Assembly (NCBI RefSeq): GCF_018687715.1
Contig: NC_056760.1
Location: 40,461,501-40,525,500, forward strand
Reading direction: 5' to 3'
From: Carya illinoinensis
Lineage: Eukaryota; Streptophyta; Magnoliopsida; Fagales; Juglandaceae
Length of the DNA stretch: 64,000 nucleotides
In this document: piece after piece, positions 1 through 11,759 of the stretch
Position numbering within the stretch: the stretch's first letter is position 1
Layout of the letters: every line of letters starts with the position of its first letter
Notes under the pieces: model-generated
The model's input: the letters and a program-made list of their open reading frames with translations, nothing else
Told to the model about the DNA's origin: nothing
The model's database searches: none
Made by a program: the position numbers and the translations under genes

Positions 1-619
1 CAAAAAAAGAAAAAAGGGGCGAAGGAAGAGATTTGGCGCCAAATAGTTGACCCCACCCATTTCCCAGAAGAGAATTCGTCTGAAGCGGGTTAGAATCGCA
101 GGCAGATTCTAAATTGCCGGACACGCGAATTGGGGTCCCTTGAACTAGCATTTCGTACCAATTCCACTTTTTTTGTAATATTTTATTTTGCTGTCTCTGT
201 TGAATAGCAAACGCTCACTGGTCTTAGCATGTTCATGGCTGACATCAGCTTTCAGCTCATAATCTTGAGATAAAAGATCATCAATGACGTATTTTGATCA
301 TATGAGTCCATCGTCCCACCTATATCCAACTATTTAGTATGTATGGGAATTGGGATTCCCGACTATTTCGAATCTAGAGTTCCAATAATTCAACGGGTAA
401 AGCAGCCATTGGCAGCTTCTTTTCTTCCCCGGTCAATCATCGGAAAGTCTCCAAGTACCAACTCCCAGCTTTTTCTTACCATAATATTTATACAATAGAA
501 ATTCAATATCTTAATCACGATATCATGTACAGGCCGTAATTAATTAATTACAGAATAACTTGTGGTGCAAAGGCATTCCCAGGTAACCTCGACATTGGAT
601 CGTGCATATATATATGGGC
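1..619. other. upstream region of the GST gene
   Basis: No reading frame of interest is visible here. The stretch is moderately AT-rich with a few GC-richer patches and leads into the TATA box of the GST gene. It presumably contains that gene's promoter and proximal regulatory DNA. I could not pick out a specific regulatory motif with confidence. Confidence 0.4.
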
Positions 620-627
620 TATATAAA
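620..627 (+). promoter_or_regulatory. TATA box of the GST gene
   Basis: TATATAAA lies 111 bases upstream of the chosen start codon at 731, a normal distance for a plant core promoter with a short 5' leader. It sits in a longer run of alternating TA, so the exact boxed bases are a judgement. Confidence 0.6.
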
Positions 628-730
628 GGGATCCAACCCCCAAACTTTAGAGCCACAAGCATTTGAATAACATCATAAAATCGTTAAAAAGTCCGAGAAG
701 TTGAGAGAACACGAATTACTGTTGTCGAAA

Positions 731-1560
731 ATGGCAGAAGAATTATCTTTGCTTGGTATGTGGGCAAGTCCTTTTAGTTGCAGGGTAAAGATTGCGCTGA
801 AACTGAAAGTAGTCCAGTACAAATACGTTGAAGAAGATTTATTTAACAAGAGTCCTTTGCTTCTCAAATACAACCCCATCGATAAGAAAGTTCCCGTGCT
901 TGTACACAACGGAAACCCTCTCTTGGAATCCCTTGTCATTCTTGAATACATCGATGAGACCTGGCAAGGCTATCCCATATTTCCCAAAGACCCCTACGAG
1001 AGAGCCGTTGCACGTTTCTGGGCCAAGTTCATTGATGACAAGGTATACCTATTGTCTCTAATTAGCTTGCTTGTAATGTTAATTTGTAATATTGGAAAGT
1101 CGTACACCTAAATGTCTTGGCATGCATACAATATTCATGTCTTACTTTTTCTCTTAATATTCTCCCCCAACAACTTGAGTACTATTTGTCTTTAATTGTT
1201 TTGATTTTGCAGTTGCTGCCTGCAATACGGAGGGCATGCTGGGGGGAAGAGAAAGGGCGTGAGAAGGCAGTGGAAGAAGCAACTGAACTTCTCCAGTTAT
1301 TAGAGATGGAGCTAAAGGAAAAGAGGTTCTTTGGAGGAGAGACAATTGGATTGGTAGACATTGTGGCAGACACACTAAGCCTTTGGCTTACAAGTTTTGA
1401 AGAAGGGTCGGGAGTGGAGTTAATGACAAGAGAGAAGTTTCCAAAACTCAGCAAATGGAGCCATGAGTTTGCAAGCACAAGTGCTGTCAAGGAAAACTTA
1501 CCTCCCAAAGACGAACTTACTGTGTTTTTGAAAAGTCTCTTCGGGAAACCGGCCAAATAG
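731..1560 (+). CDS. tau-class glutathione S-transferase, two exons
   Basis: Spliced product of 219 residues from exons 731-1042 and 1213-1560, with a 170-base GT-AG intron in phase 0 at the position usual for plant tau GSTs. GSTs of this class conjugate glutathione to electrophiles, herbicides and peroxidation products in the cytosol. Residues 1-80 form the thioredoxin-like domain: the SPF motif with Ser13 as the expected catalytic serine, Lys40, Val54 in KKVPVL and Glu66-Ser67 in ESLVI as glutathione-site residues. The rest is the helical C-terminal domain (FWAKFIDDK at the splice site, [15 protein letters not shown]). An upstream in-frame ATG at 701 would add ten residues, but the MAEE start at 731 fits the family. 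Length matches the usual 220-230. It appears complete and functional, as a singleton in this window. Confidence 0.93.
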
Positions 1561-1628
1561 ATATTGATCCTGAATTTACAACAGCACATGAGTTCTACTC
1601 ACAGTTGGTCGATCGTCAAAATCTAGTG

Positions 1629-1634
1629 AATAAA
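1629..1634 (+). terminator. possible poly(A) signal of the GST gene
   Basis: AATAAA about 70 bases after the GST stop codon, in AT-rich 3' flanking sequence. Position and motif are right for a polyadenylation signal, but plant signals are loose and no cleavage site can be read from sequence. Confidence 0.4.
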
Positions 1635-1810
1635 ATCCACCACTGCTGTCATTAATAATTTATAATATTAGCCATTTCATTCGATTGTAATTTGTTTCTG
1701 TCATGGTTTCATGACTCTCTGTTTCAGTTTTCATTTCATCTCCAAAGGCTTATAATAGATCTGTGGATGTTTTTCCACTTCAATTTTGACAATTTTAAGG
1801 CCCTAAATTT

Positions 1811-1812
<2 letters not shown>

Positions 1813-1843
<31 letters not shown>
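1813..1843. repeat. (TA)n microsatellite
   Basis: About 15 uninterrupted TA units downstream of the GST gene. Similar TA/AT runs occur near 9237, 17466, 24497, 34020 and 54037. The flanking stretch 1635-2050 holds no gene that I can see. Confidence 0.9.
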
Positions 1844-1848
<5 letters not shown>

Positions 1849-2049
1849 AGATCAGAAACTCCATCATGGAACAAATTCATCAAATTATAAATTTATAAGA
1901 GCATTGATGATCAATTTTATTTGCATAAACCTCGGAATCAACAAACAAGCGCAGGGAATGATGTATTTATATATATACTGCGTACATATCATATATATTT
2001 ACATTTATATAAAATGTTTTTACTAATACATATGTATATATTTTCTTAT

Positions 2050-3095
2050 GTATTATTGTTGAATCCAAGGTTTTAAGTATCATATATATTATATCTACTT
2101 GTAAATTTTGATGATAACAAACGAGTTCAAACATAAAAGTCTAAAATGAGCTATTTATAGACATATGAGATTTCATTTAAAAAGATTCAAATGTAAAAAA
2201 TGAGCATTATTTATTTGTTTTCACAATTTCCAAACAAAAGCTTCTTCCTTTTGCAATTATTAAAGACAATATCAATTATTTTTTAAAATTTTCAAACAAA
2301 ATATTTTACTTTTTGAATATGTAAAAAGAGCATCATTCACTTTTCAAAATTTTTATGAGCGTGACATGTTTTTGAGATTTGAAAAGTGAATAATGCTATT
2401 TTGATATACGGAGAAGTAAAATCTAAAAGTCATGTACAAAAATACTCATAGAACTTCATTTGTAAACTTGCTCATTTTCTTGATTATGTTTGATTTGTTA
2501 ATGTCTTTGGTCTTTGAGATTTCACTTCAAAATTACACAACTATAAGTTTTACAACATTCATTCATCAAGAGCTCTCAATCTTTCTTTCCTAGCACTAAG
2601 TCTTAGCACGTGTTTATTTTTAGAAATATATAGTTTGCATTGTATTATTTTATTTTATTTATTGAGAAGTGTAAACTGATAATCAACCCACTATCAGTTC
2701 TTGTATAAATATTAAAATAATATGTATAACTATTGTGAATATACTTAATGTTCTACACAGATAATAGCTGAATCACCACTCGTAATAAGGTGATTGTTAG
2801 TGTGGAACGTGTTATACACTAATCTTTTGAAGCATTTTTGCTCAAGTGTGTAATATATTTCTATCTCTAACAAAATAAGATTGAATGGTAAATTTAAAAA
2901 TACTCAAGGGATACCTTGAAACAAGGATGTAGGTAATTGGGTTGATCCTCGTTAAAAACTAAGTTTGTGTCTCTCTTCTATACATTCTTTATATTTATTA
3001 CTATTTAGTTATTTATTTATATTTTATATTATGTATCATAAATGTTAATTTTTTTTAAAATAAACCCAATTCACCCTTCTTAAATTAGTCATCTG
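2050..3095 (+). mobile_element. remnant of a copia-type LTR
   Basis: The stretch contains phrases typical of plant copia LTRs: TTTTGATGATAACAAA near the left, then CTTGAAACAAGGATGTAGG followed by GGTTGATCCTCGTTAAAA, and AACCCAATTCACCC near 3063. These correspond to the 5' start and the R/U5-like 3' part of SIRE/Maximus-like LTRs as I remember them. No internal gag-pol follows, so it would be a solo or orphan LTR. The ends are approximate and I found no convincing target-site duplication. Confidence 0.5.
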
Positions 3096-3654
3096 GACCA
3101 CCATTACCAAGGTTAGGAAGCGAGACATTTTCAACTATTTACTTGGTGGATAAAATTGAGAAAAGAAAACTAAGTGGACCGTTTACTTGACGTGCAAGTT
3201 CTACAAATAACATGTTTTAGGCTGGTCCGCGTTCCCTCCTTCACCTTCCCCCGTAACCAATTAAAAAATAAATAAATAATTTTATATATAATCGCATAAT
3301 CACTTTGTTAAAAAATAAAATTTATTATTAAAAAGTTAATTTTTTTATATAAATCTCTTATTTTATTCACTTTTTTTAAAATAATTACATAATAATTACA
3401 TAATTCATAATTATAAATATCTTTTCTCTTAAAAAAAAAAGTATTTTTGATTTTGGTGCAACCTTATTTGATCACCCACGAATAATTTTTTTAATTCTCT
3501 TTACAACTTCATTTTAAGTGAAGAATGAGTACGTAAATATGATATCATTGATTTCATTATCCATGTTCCTTTATTAATATGCGCCATTTTGCATGTTTGA
3601 GACTTGTACATGTCACAACTGTCTTCTCAAAACTGACTCGACAAATTAAATCAA
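3096..3654. other. AT-rich intergenic DNA, no gene seen
   Basis: No convincing reading frame, RNA gene or element end is visible. It ends where similarity to the sequence starting near 20540 begins. Confidence 0.5.
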
Positions 3655-4261
3655 GTGTTATGTTATTCATCATATTTACACACCACACGTTACACATATT
3701 TTTATTTTTTTTATTTTTTGTTTTTTTTTTGTCTTAAATTACTTAAATTCTTCTATTATCATTTATACATCACATATTTAATAAGAAAAAAATAAATAAA
3801 TAAATGTGATATATAGGAATAATGAGTAGAATTTTTCTTAAATTAATTTGTCTGCCATCCCTTTCATTTCTTCTTATAATACTATAAATGCATTAATGTG
3901 ATATATTTTAAGTAATATTTTCTATCAACTATTTGAAATGTAGTACGCCACTTTGTACGACTATGAATGAAAAGAATTAATATGGAAAAGAAAATTTATC
4001 TTTTATTTCTAAGAACAAAGAAGAAGAAGTTCCCTAAAATATGCCAATTACCAAAGGCATTGTTTTTGTAAAGAAAACAAAAGACATTATACTTCGTAAC
4101 TGACTGTAATTAAGCGCAGAACTTAATTCATGACAACATAGAAATGATGATTAAAAAAAAAAAGACAGGAAAACATAGAAAAGGAGCACTGTAAATCGTA
4201 TGGCATATAGGTAATAACAGAGCACTTGAAACCAAAATCCAAATGACTGAAATGAGGAAGG

Positions 4262-5969
4262 CTAGGCAGAGCTTGAATCCTTGACGATGGTGACAGGGCA
4301 AATAGCATTTGTTACCACATAGTTGCTCACGCTTCCCACCAGAATCCTGTTTTCCAAAATCACAAATCACGCACAGAATATATCTACAATCAAGTGGCAG
4401 AGCCACGTCACTGAAATTTTAAAATATCTTAAAAAATATCTTTAAATATATGTATGAGTTGATATGAGATAAATTAAGATAAAAATTAAAAATTAAATAA
4501 AATATTATTATAATATTAATTTTAATATTATTATTATTTTTAAAATTAAATTATTTATTAAATTTTAGATTAAAATTTATATTCGCTTTTACGGGACTAA
4601 ATAAAGATGATGAGAAAGAAAATTTACAGAAAAAAAAAAAAAAAAAAAAAAAAGAGCCAACAAGAAAAAAGAACCAAGTATTTCACATGTTTTTTTTCCC
4701 GTAAAATTTAGGATTTTATTATTTCTTTTTCTTTTTTTTACCTATTTATAAACATGATGAAGAATTTAAGACAAAAATAAATAAATAAATAAAACGGCAG
4801 TAAATGAGATTTTGTTAGATCACTAGCATTGCTTTCTCTATATGTATTTTCAAAATCACAATTTTTAAAGATTAATTTTGCATATAAAGAAAAACTCCTA
4901 CATTAGATTATGTATTTTTGAACCAAATAATAATAAAAATTTTTTATTTTTTTATTTTTTATTAAAATTATTATTTTTATATATTTTTTATAATTAACAC
5001 AATATGTTCAAAAATACAAATTCCATATATCTAAATATTACCAATTTTATATATTAAAATAACCAATTTTATCAATAAATATTAATATATACTAAAAAAA
5101 CATTTTGTATTATCAACTTAATATAAATTTAATATATCAAAATCATCTTAATATAAATTTTATAAAATTGATTTTAATGGGTAAGAGAAAAAAAAATAGT
5201 AAAATAATGTTTGAAGAGTGAATTGTGTTTTTTTAAACTTGAATAAATACTATTTATAAATATATATAATTTTGAAAATGCATAATCTAATATAGACTAA
5301 TTTAGAGAGATATTATGTAAATATAAGGATAAATATAAAGATGTATAGGCCATTGCCAATGCTATAGGGAAAAATAAGAAAAGTGACCTTCGAATGGAAC
5401 CAAGCCCCCTGCTTCCCATTACCAAAGAATCCAGCTTCAGATCTTCAACAGATTCTACAAGCTTCTCCCTCGGATCTCCCCAGTACAGTTTCGTAACGAT
5501 GTTTATCTAAAACACACATTAGTTTATACAGATTAAGATAAAATTGTTGGATTCCAACGCCGGGTGTAGAAGGTAAAGAAAAACAAACTCTAGAAAAAGA
5601 AAAACCTCTTTCTGTCTCCCTGCAGTGTCAAGCGTGTCAAGAACTTCCATATCAGTCCGAACATCATACTTCTTCATAATCTCGGGCTCTCTGAACTCAC
5701 TCAAAGGAATAAGAGCTGCAAGAATAAAACCAACATCAAATTAGAACGTATCAAAGTTTGTATAGATCATGATCATGAATATTAAGATACTCACGAGAGC
5801 CAGATTTTGCCCAAAGCTGGTGACGAGACTCATCAATAGAGTTGGGGTTGATGTGGATGATGAAAAGGGTATCTCCTTTGTCAGCCAAATTATCTATTGC
5901 CCATTGCAGAGCGTGCTTGCTGCTCTTTGAGAAGTCCATGGCCACACCTACTTTCCTATCCTTCACCAT
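4262..5969 (-). CDS. universal stress protein (USPA domain), copy 1, four exons
   Basis: Minus-strand exons 5795-5969, 5606-5715, 5388-5506 and 4262-4346 splice at GT-AG sites in consistent frame to 162 residues. The product resembles the plant single-domain USP family typified by Arabidopsis At3g53990: [18 protein letters not shown] at the N-terminus, the PLIPLSEF and [15 protein letters not shown] segments, and a C-terminal CPVTIVKD. The ATP-binding signature G-2X-G-9X-G-S is complete (Gly126, Gly129, Gly139, Ser140), so it is an ATP-binding type. These cytosolic proteins are linked to abiotic stress responses; the exact role is not readable here. ATG at 5969 is chosen because an in-frame stop lies upstream with no other ATG between. 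Intron 3 is about 1.04 kb, against 180 bases in copy 2, because of inserted repeats. It differs from copy 2 at 8 residues. Confidence 0.92.
4440..4575. repeat. degenerate MITE core in USP intron 3
   Basis: AT-rich sequence with the pattern AAATATTATTATAATATT followed by ATTATTATT and AATTATTTATTA. The same pattern recurs at 25697-25889 and 53167-53360. It is absent from intron 3 of the other USP copy, so it is an insertion (about 4419-4735 including poly(A)- and poly(T)-rich flanks) or a loss in copy 2. Confidence 0.5.
4824..5364. mobile_element. foldback MITE in USP intron 3
   Basis: Present only in copy 1 of the USP gene. The ends are inverted (TAGCATTGC at the left, GCCAATGCTA at the right). 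A second inverted pair lies inside: about 4889-4923 with 5266-5297, both containing TTAGATTATG when read in the same orientation. There is no coding potential. The family and target-site duplication are uncertain. Confidence 0.55.
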
Positions 5970-6179
5970 TTTCTGTCGTCTTAAAGCTGCTGCTTCCTCC
6001 TCTTCTTCTTCGGCTACCTCTGGCTTTAGTAATGGTCTGTCAGATCAGGAAAATCAGAAACAATACGTTTGGGGGTGTGAATGTCAATTAAAAAGAAAAA
6101 AGCCAAGATTCCCCAGAAGACAAAACTTTGATAGCTTTTCAGTTTTGCTATTACGGGATGCGTTTCTGATGCTCAGAGG

Positions 6180-6189
6180 TTATATAAAC
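6180..6189 (-). promoter_or_regulatory. TATA box of USP copy 1
   Basis: On the minus strand GTTTATATAA lies about 210 bases upstream of the start codon. The same box and surrounding sequence are kept in the second copy at 22206-22215, which supports it being the core promoter. Confidence 0.55.
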
Positions 6190-6219
6190 AAAGGTATGAG
6201 AAGGTGGTAAAGGCAATCT

Positions 6220-6805
6220 ATAACAAAGAAGGCATGCAAGACAAGTCGCGATATGCTGGATTGGCTAGAATAAAATTCTAATGGGTGCTTGAATGCTTAC
6301 ACGCTGCACTCTTGCTTTAAGGTTTACTCTAATCAGGACCATCCACGCTTGGCATGGGTCCACCGGCGGCGGCGCGTACGTACGGATCGTTTGAAAAGTT
6401 TATGTTGGGCTTTGGGATTTTTTTTTTTTTTTAGACGCAACTGGTTTCTCCGTGAAGCTTCAGATGATGGGATCAACCTCGATGAACGTGTCAAGAAGAT
6501 AAAAAGGAAAATTCTTTGCATTGCCAAGACTTTTTGGTCCCCGCTATGTTCATCAGATAACGATATATGGAAATTAGAAATTCTGATATGACTTTTCACA
6601 ACTTGCGTTTAGTGCCTTTTCTCCCAATGAAGTTGGAAAAATTCAGCAGAGAAATAAAGATGTGGACAATATTTGATTCAATATGATGAAAAAGAATTCC
6701 GATGTATCATATTCTTAATTCATTCCATATTAATATGCATAATCCATTTATTATTGATTTTATTATTTGGAAAAAATTAATATAATAGCTTAAGTGAATT
6801 TAGAA
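6220..6805. other. USP 5' flank, no separate gene seen
   Basis: Upstream flank of USP copy 1, nearly repeated at 22240-22740. Open frames on both strands here overlap and change between the copies by indels, so I do not call them genes. Confidence 0.5.
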
Positions 6806-7165
6806 CATTAGTAATGGCCTAACTTTCATATTATTTTAACGAATATCATATTATTTTAACAAATATGATCACTGAAAGAATATGACCGCTACAAAAAAAA
6901 ATACAGTTAGAAAATTATATATGTTCGAATAATATAAATGTTAAAAAATTAATGTATATTTTTTTAATAACGAATAAATAGTCTCATTATCATTAGAATT
7001 AAAATAAATGAAAAGTCCAAACTCAATATGTTAATATAATAGCGGTAGATTTAGAGAGTTTATTATTTGATATTGTTAAAAGAATGGCTAGCAAAATTAG
7101 AAAAAGTGGATTTTTTTAATCAAATTCTAGGTAAATAATGACTAGGCCATTATTAAAACTCTTAA
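6806..7165. repeat. MITE-like inverted-repeat element
   Basis: The left end contains TAGTAATGGCCTA and the right end TAGGCCATTATTAAA, which are inverted matches. The interior is AT-rich and non-coding. A diverged counterpart is present in unit 2 near 22840-23100, so it predates the duplication. Confidence 0.4.
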
Positions 7166-7213
7166 GGACTATAAATTTTGGCGAAGAAGAAAGAAGAGAA
7201 AGAGGTTGGAAGC

Positions 7214-7675
7214 AGGGGGTCAATACAAATTAAGACCGAAGGCTAAATTTAAGTTAATCATTCGTAATTATAATACAATAAAATATAATTTATTATATGA
7301 AATATTTTCAATAAAATGATATTTTATTTAAAATATTTAAATAAAGTCTTTTTGAATTTATATTTAATGCAACAACTTAAAATGAGGCCTCAGTAAAAAT
7401 TTTCTACTTCAATTTAGCAAGATCTTAAAAGATTATTTAAAATATAAATAATTTATTGTATTAAATATTAAATTTAATATTATGGAGCCTTGTACACATT
7501 GAAAAATATAAAATTTATTTATAATTTTATTTAATGAAATGGTTTTAATTTAAAAAAAATTAAAAAAAATTCATTTTTAATTTTGAGACCCTTACATAGG
7601 GTGGGGGCATTAGGCAATAGCCTCAATGACCTTACGGTTGTGCTGGGCAAAGTTTGAAAAAAAAAAAAAAAAAAG
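7214..7675. repeat. insertion specific to unit 1, family unclear
   Basis: Unit 2 reads straight from GAAAGAGGTTGGAAG into an A-rich run and ATATAAGCACC. Unit 1 has about 460 extra bases at this point, ending with a GC-richer stretch (GGGGGCATTAGGC) and a 17-base A run. The poly(A) end suggests a small retroposon, but I do not recognise it. 7676-8577 is ordinary non-coding DNA shared with unit 2. Confidence 0.4.
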
Positions 7676-8577
7676 GAGTAGGAAAGAGGAGGATTAATAT
7701 AAGCACCAATTTTACCCAAATCTCTTTTAGTTTGTTTCATTCATTATATTTTCCTTCAGGTTCGCCATCTCTGCTATAATTATTTTTTGGTAAAGACTTG
7801 GTAAAACCAGATTAATCAACTTGCAGCTAATAAGCACAAGTCGTTCAAGCAGATGACCCAACACGCAACTTACTTCAAATGGAATTTGCATTTCTCCCTC
7901 CAAGAAAATCTCGATTTTGAAAGGGAAAACGGAGGCAGGAAATTGTCAATATAGGGATCTGCATTGAAAGGGAAAGTCAGGTTGATAGGGAGTGAAGCCT
8001 AAGATTTGAAAGTTAGACAAGACGTTAAGAAGATGGACCGTTTTTCAGACTCAGGCCTTTGTCAAACAGCCCATGCAGAACAATGAACTATCTATCCCTA
8101 CATAACGTACAGTAGCATGCATAATTTGGGCTTTGCTCGACAAGTCTTATAAACCTCTGTTCATCTGATCTATGGCAAGCAACCCAGAAGGCAAGCACAT
8201 AATTGCCAATAGCCCTTTTAAAGAAGAAAAACGATTTACATAATCTTAGAAGGTATAAGTTTTGGGTATTTTTTAAAAAAATAAAAAATATGAGAAATTT
8301 ATGACCTGTATGAAAAAAAATTTAGTTTGTCACTATATGAAAAATTTATGAGCTGTACGAAATTTACATATCTTAAAATTGTATCTATCATTACTACTCG
8401 TTATATTTAAAATAATCGATTTTATTTTAGCTATATTTTTTGAGTCAAATCCATTTTCATTCTTCGGTGATAAAAAATTGTTAGAGCCATATTTTGGATT
8501 CCGTCGACAACAATTGCTCGGATGACCCTGAAGATATTTTATATTAGAGGATATTTATATTCGTGCACAGGATAAAA

Positions 8578-8604
8578 TAATTATAGAACCGAACAGCATG
8601 CTTA
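8578..8604 (+). repeat. left arm of a 27-bp palindrome, unit 1
   Basis: The 27 bases ending in GAACAGCATGCTTA are complementary to 17098-17124 at 26 of 27 positions. In unit 2 the two arms lie only 23 bases apart (24085-24111 and 24135-24161). In unit 1 the hAT element separates them by 8.5 kb. Confidence 0.8.
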
Positions 8605-8608
8605 AAAG
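8601..8608 (+). repeat. 8-bp target-site duplication of the hAT element, left copy
   Basis: CTTAAAAG directly abuts the left terminal inverted repeat. The same eight bases follow the right end at 17075-17082. An 8-bp duplication is the hallmark of hAT transposition. Confidence 0.9.
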
Positions 8609-8639
8609 TAGGGCTGAGCAGAAATCCGAAAATCTGACT

Positions 8640-8805
8640 CCGACCCCAACTCTGCTCCGGCTCCGACAAGTCGGAGCCGGAGTTGGAGTTTTTTTCCCGA
8701 GAAAAGTCGGAGTCGGAGTCCAGTCGAATCTGACTCCGACTCCGCTCCGATCCTACTCCGATCCTCCGACTCTGACTCCGCATCCGACTCCACTCCGCTA
8801 GTATA
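8640..8805. repeat. left subterminal GACTCCG-rich repeats of the hAT
   Basis: Many irregular copies of CGACTCCG and CGGAGTCGG in both orientations. The region is mirrored in inverse orientation at 16905-17060. Such clustered subterminal motifs are the usual binding sites of hAT transposases. Open frames across it are by-products of the repeated hexamers. Confidence 0.7.
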
Positions 8806-8879
8806 CATATTTTGTAAAAAATATGTGTTTTTCTATATAGTAATCATATAAATATAAATATAGTAACATCATTAGTTAA

Positions 8880-11750
8880 ATCCAATAATATACTAACAAT
8901 TAGCACTAGTTATTAGTTATAAACTTATAGTAAATAAGTTAATAAATATTATTAATTTACTATATACTAATAGACTAATAGTATTAGACTATAAGTATAT
9001 AGTAAATTACTAATATATATAATAGTATACTATTAGTTGTATATATTAAATTAATATCTTTAACTTATTATCTATTAGTAATTTAGTACTAGTGTAGTGT
9101 TATCACATATTATTAGTTACTAGTTATTACATCTAGACTATCTAGTTATAAGTTATTAGACTATAGTAAATAAGTTAATAAATATTACTATATATTAATA
9201 GACTAATAGTATTAGTATTAGTGTATTACTAATATATAATATATATATATATATATAATAGTATGCTATTAGTTAATATATATTAAATTAATATCTTCTA
9301 AGTTATTATCTATTAGTACTAGTGTAACTAGTGTTATTACATATAATTAGTTACTAGTTATTACATCTAGTTATTACATATTTGTTATAGACTATTCACT
9401 ATAGTAAATAAGTTAATAAATATTACTAATTTACTATTATACCATATACTAACTTACTAATAGACTAATAGTATTAGACTATTAGTGTATAGTAAATTAC
9501 TAATATAATTCAATAGTATACTATTGAGTTACATATATATTAAATATATATCTTTAAGTTATTATCTATTAGTACTAGTGTAACTAGTGTTATGGACATA
9601 TTATTAGTTACTAGTTAGTAGTTATTACATCTAGACTATCTAGTTATTAGACTATAGTAAATAAGTTAATATATATTACTAATTTGCTATATATTAATAG
9701 ACCAATAGTAACAAAGTTAGAGAGAAAGACTCCCTTCTCTCTAGGGAACAAGCATGGCGAATCTGCTAGAGGGAGGTGGGAGCCTCGGCTCCTCCCTCCC
9801 TCCCCTCTCTTTTACAATTTGTTTTTTTAGCTTTTCTTTTCCGGTGTCTGTTTCGTTTGTTTAGCTTGTTAATAAAAGCTGTTGGCCACTTCTTTGTGCG
9901 GATGGATGGCTACCACCAGGCTGGTTTCCTGAGTTTCTCAGCCATATTTCACGCATATGGTTATACACGATGGAGTTTTTACATGCATATGGGTGGGGAG
10001 TTTTTTACACGACGGAGATAGAGGAACTTGGATACGTATGGCTGTGGTTTTGGATGGTTGAAAAGCAAAGATCCTATCCGGTGTTCTTGACTATTTCGAC
10101 TGGAAGAACGGTCTGCTGAGGGGATGCGTTAGAGGGTCTACTGTGAGAGCGAAGCAGGGTGGCTTGTTCTGGGAAGGCGAAGGTTTGCTTGTGGCGTTGG
10201 GGTGAGCTTCCGCGGGATTAAGGCCTCCGTTTTATCCATGGAAAATAGAGGATTTTTTGGATGCATGCCAATGTACATGAGGGGGTTAAGGTGTCCTTTC
10301 TGGGGCGGAGCTCAGCCGCTTTTCATGGTGGATTTCTTCAGGGATGGTGGTCGGAGAAGGGGGTCGGCGACAGTGTTTAGTAGTGTTTCAGTTTTTGTTT
10401 TTTCAGTTCTCCTTTTTTGTCAGTCTTGTTCCTTTTTGTGGGTTTGTGTTTTCGTCTATTTCCTTTCAGTTTGTAATAAGAGGTCCGGTGACTGAGCTCT
10501 TCCGTCTGGCCAGTTTTTGGGTTTTTGGTTGGTTTTGTCCGTGTTTAGGGTCTTCGGTGGCTGTATGCTTCCTGTAGCTGTTTGTTTTGGAGAAGTTTAG
10601 TCCGTTGAGGTGTACGTTTGCTCTGGCATGCTTGCTGCATGTTTGTTGGCTGTAGGTTTTGGCAGGATGTTGAGGGCTGCGGCCGTTATGGGTTGCAGTG
10701 ATAGTGGGCGACAATGGTGGGAAGCTGCGTGGGCATTATAGTGCAGTTAGTGGATGTTGAGGGCAGTGTTAGTGGACGACAATGGTGAGAAGCTGCGTGG
10801 GCATTATAGTGCAGTATGTCCTTTCCAGTTGTGTTTGTTTTTTTGTTTTGTGTGGTAGGGTTTTTTATGAGAATAATTTGAAATAGGCTATTCCCTTTTC
10901 TCTTTTGGAGGAGGAGGGTAGTGAGTCCCTATTCTTTTTTGGAGGACGAGGGTGGAAAATTCTCCCATTCTTTGGAAGGTGGGAGTGGCATGAGTTGTTT
11001 TTCTCACAGACAAGCCGAGATGAACACTTCTATTTTTACAGAGTCTTGCATCTTAGGAGGGCTGTGTCTTTGGAGAGTTTTCTAAAGTTTTTTAGACAGT
11101 GTCCAGCACAAGAAAAGTTGTGTGTGGGGGAGCGTATAACTGATGAGTAGTTGGCTTGTAATCAGGGCTTGTTCCCAAACTTATTGGTCACAGCTGTAAC
11201 TTTCTTCATTCATGAATTGAATTGAAGTCTATTTCAAAAAAAAAAATAGACCAATAGTATTAGTATTAGTGTATTACTAATATATAATATATTTAATAGT
11301 ATACTATTAGTTACATATATATTAAATATATATCTTTAAATTTTTATCTATTAGTACTAATGTAACTAGTGTTATAGACATGTTATTAGTTACTAGTTAT
11401 TACATCTAGACTATCTAGATTAGACTATAGTAAATAAGTTAATAAATATTACTAATTTACAATATATTAATAGACCAATAGTATTAGTATTAGTGCATTA
11501 CTAATATATAATATATTTAATAGTATACTATTAGTTATATGCATATTAAATTAGTATCTTTAAGTTATTATCTATTAGTACTAGTGTAACTAGTGTTATT
11601 AGATATTATTAGTTACTAGTTATTACATCTAGACTATCTAGTTATTAGACTATAGTAAATAAGTTAATAAATATTACTAATTTACTATATATTAATAGAC
11701 TAATAGTATTAGTATTAGTGTATTACTAATATATAATATATATATATAAT
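8880..11750. repeat. AT-rich satellite of about 225-250 bp units inside the hAT
   Basis: The phrase TAAATAAGTTAATA recurs near 8932, 9168, 9405, 9656, 11431 and 11655. Between recurrences comes the same order of TAGTATTAGTGTATTACTAA, TAGTATACTATTAG, TATTAGTACTAGTGTAACT and ACATCTAGACTATCTAG. This gives about six units, split by the insert at 9711-11246. The units have drifted by small indels. No coding capacity. Confidence 0.85.
9711..11246 (+). mobile_element. poly(A)-tailed retroposed insert in the satellite
   Basis: GC-richer sequence that interrupts the AT-rich array. It ends in an 11-base A run (11236-11246) and is flanked by a 13-base direct repeat TAGACCAATAGTA (9698-9710 and 11247-11259). 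This is the signature of LINE-machinery retroposition. The caveat is that the flanking bases are also part of the satellite unit. The content has short open frames but no domain I recognise. It could be a 5'-truncated LINE, a non-autonomous relative or a retro-copy of a transcript. Two 69-base direct repeats containing AAGCTGCGTGGGCATTATAG lie at about 10696-10815. Confidence 0.6.
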
Positions 11751-11759
11751 AGGATATAT

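Noticed and set aside
5842..6210. Plus-strand frame of 122 codons opposite USP exon 1, seen also in copy 2
   Set aside because: It is the antisense shadow of the USP coding exon and leader, and its length differs between the copies through indels.
9776..11150. Possible protein-coding gene in the GC-richer insert
   Set aside because: Frames are short, unlinked by plausible splice sites and without recognisable domains. The A tail and flanking repeat point to a retroposed sequence.
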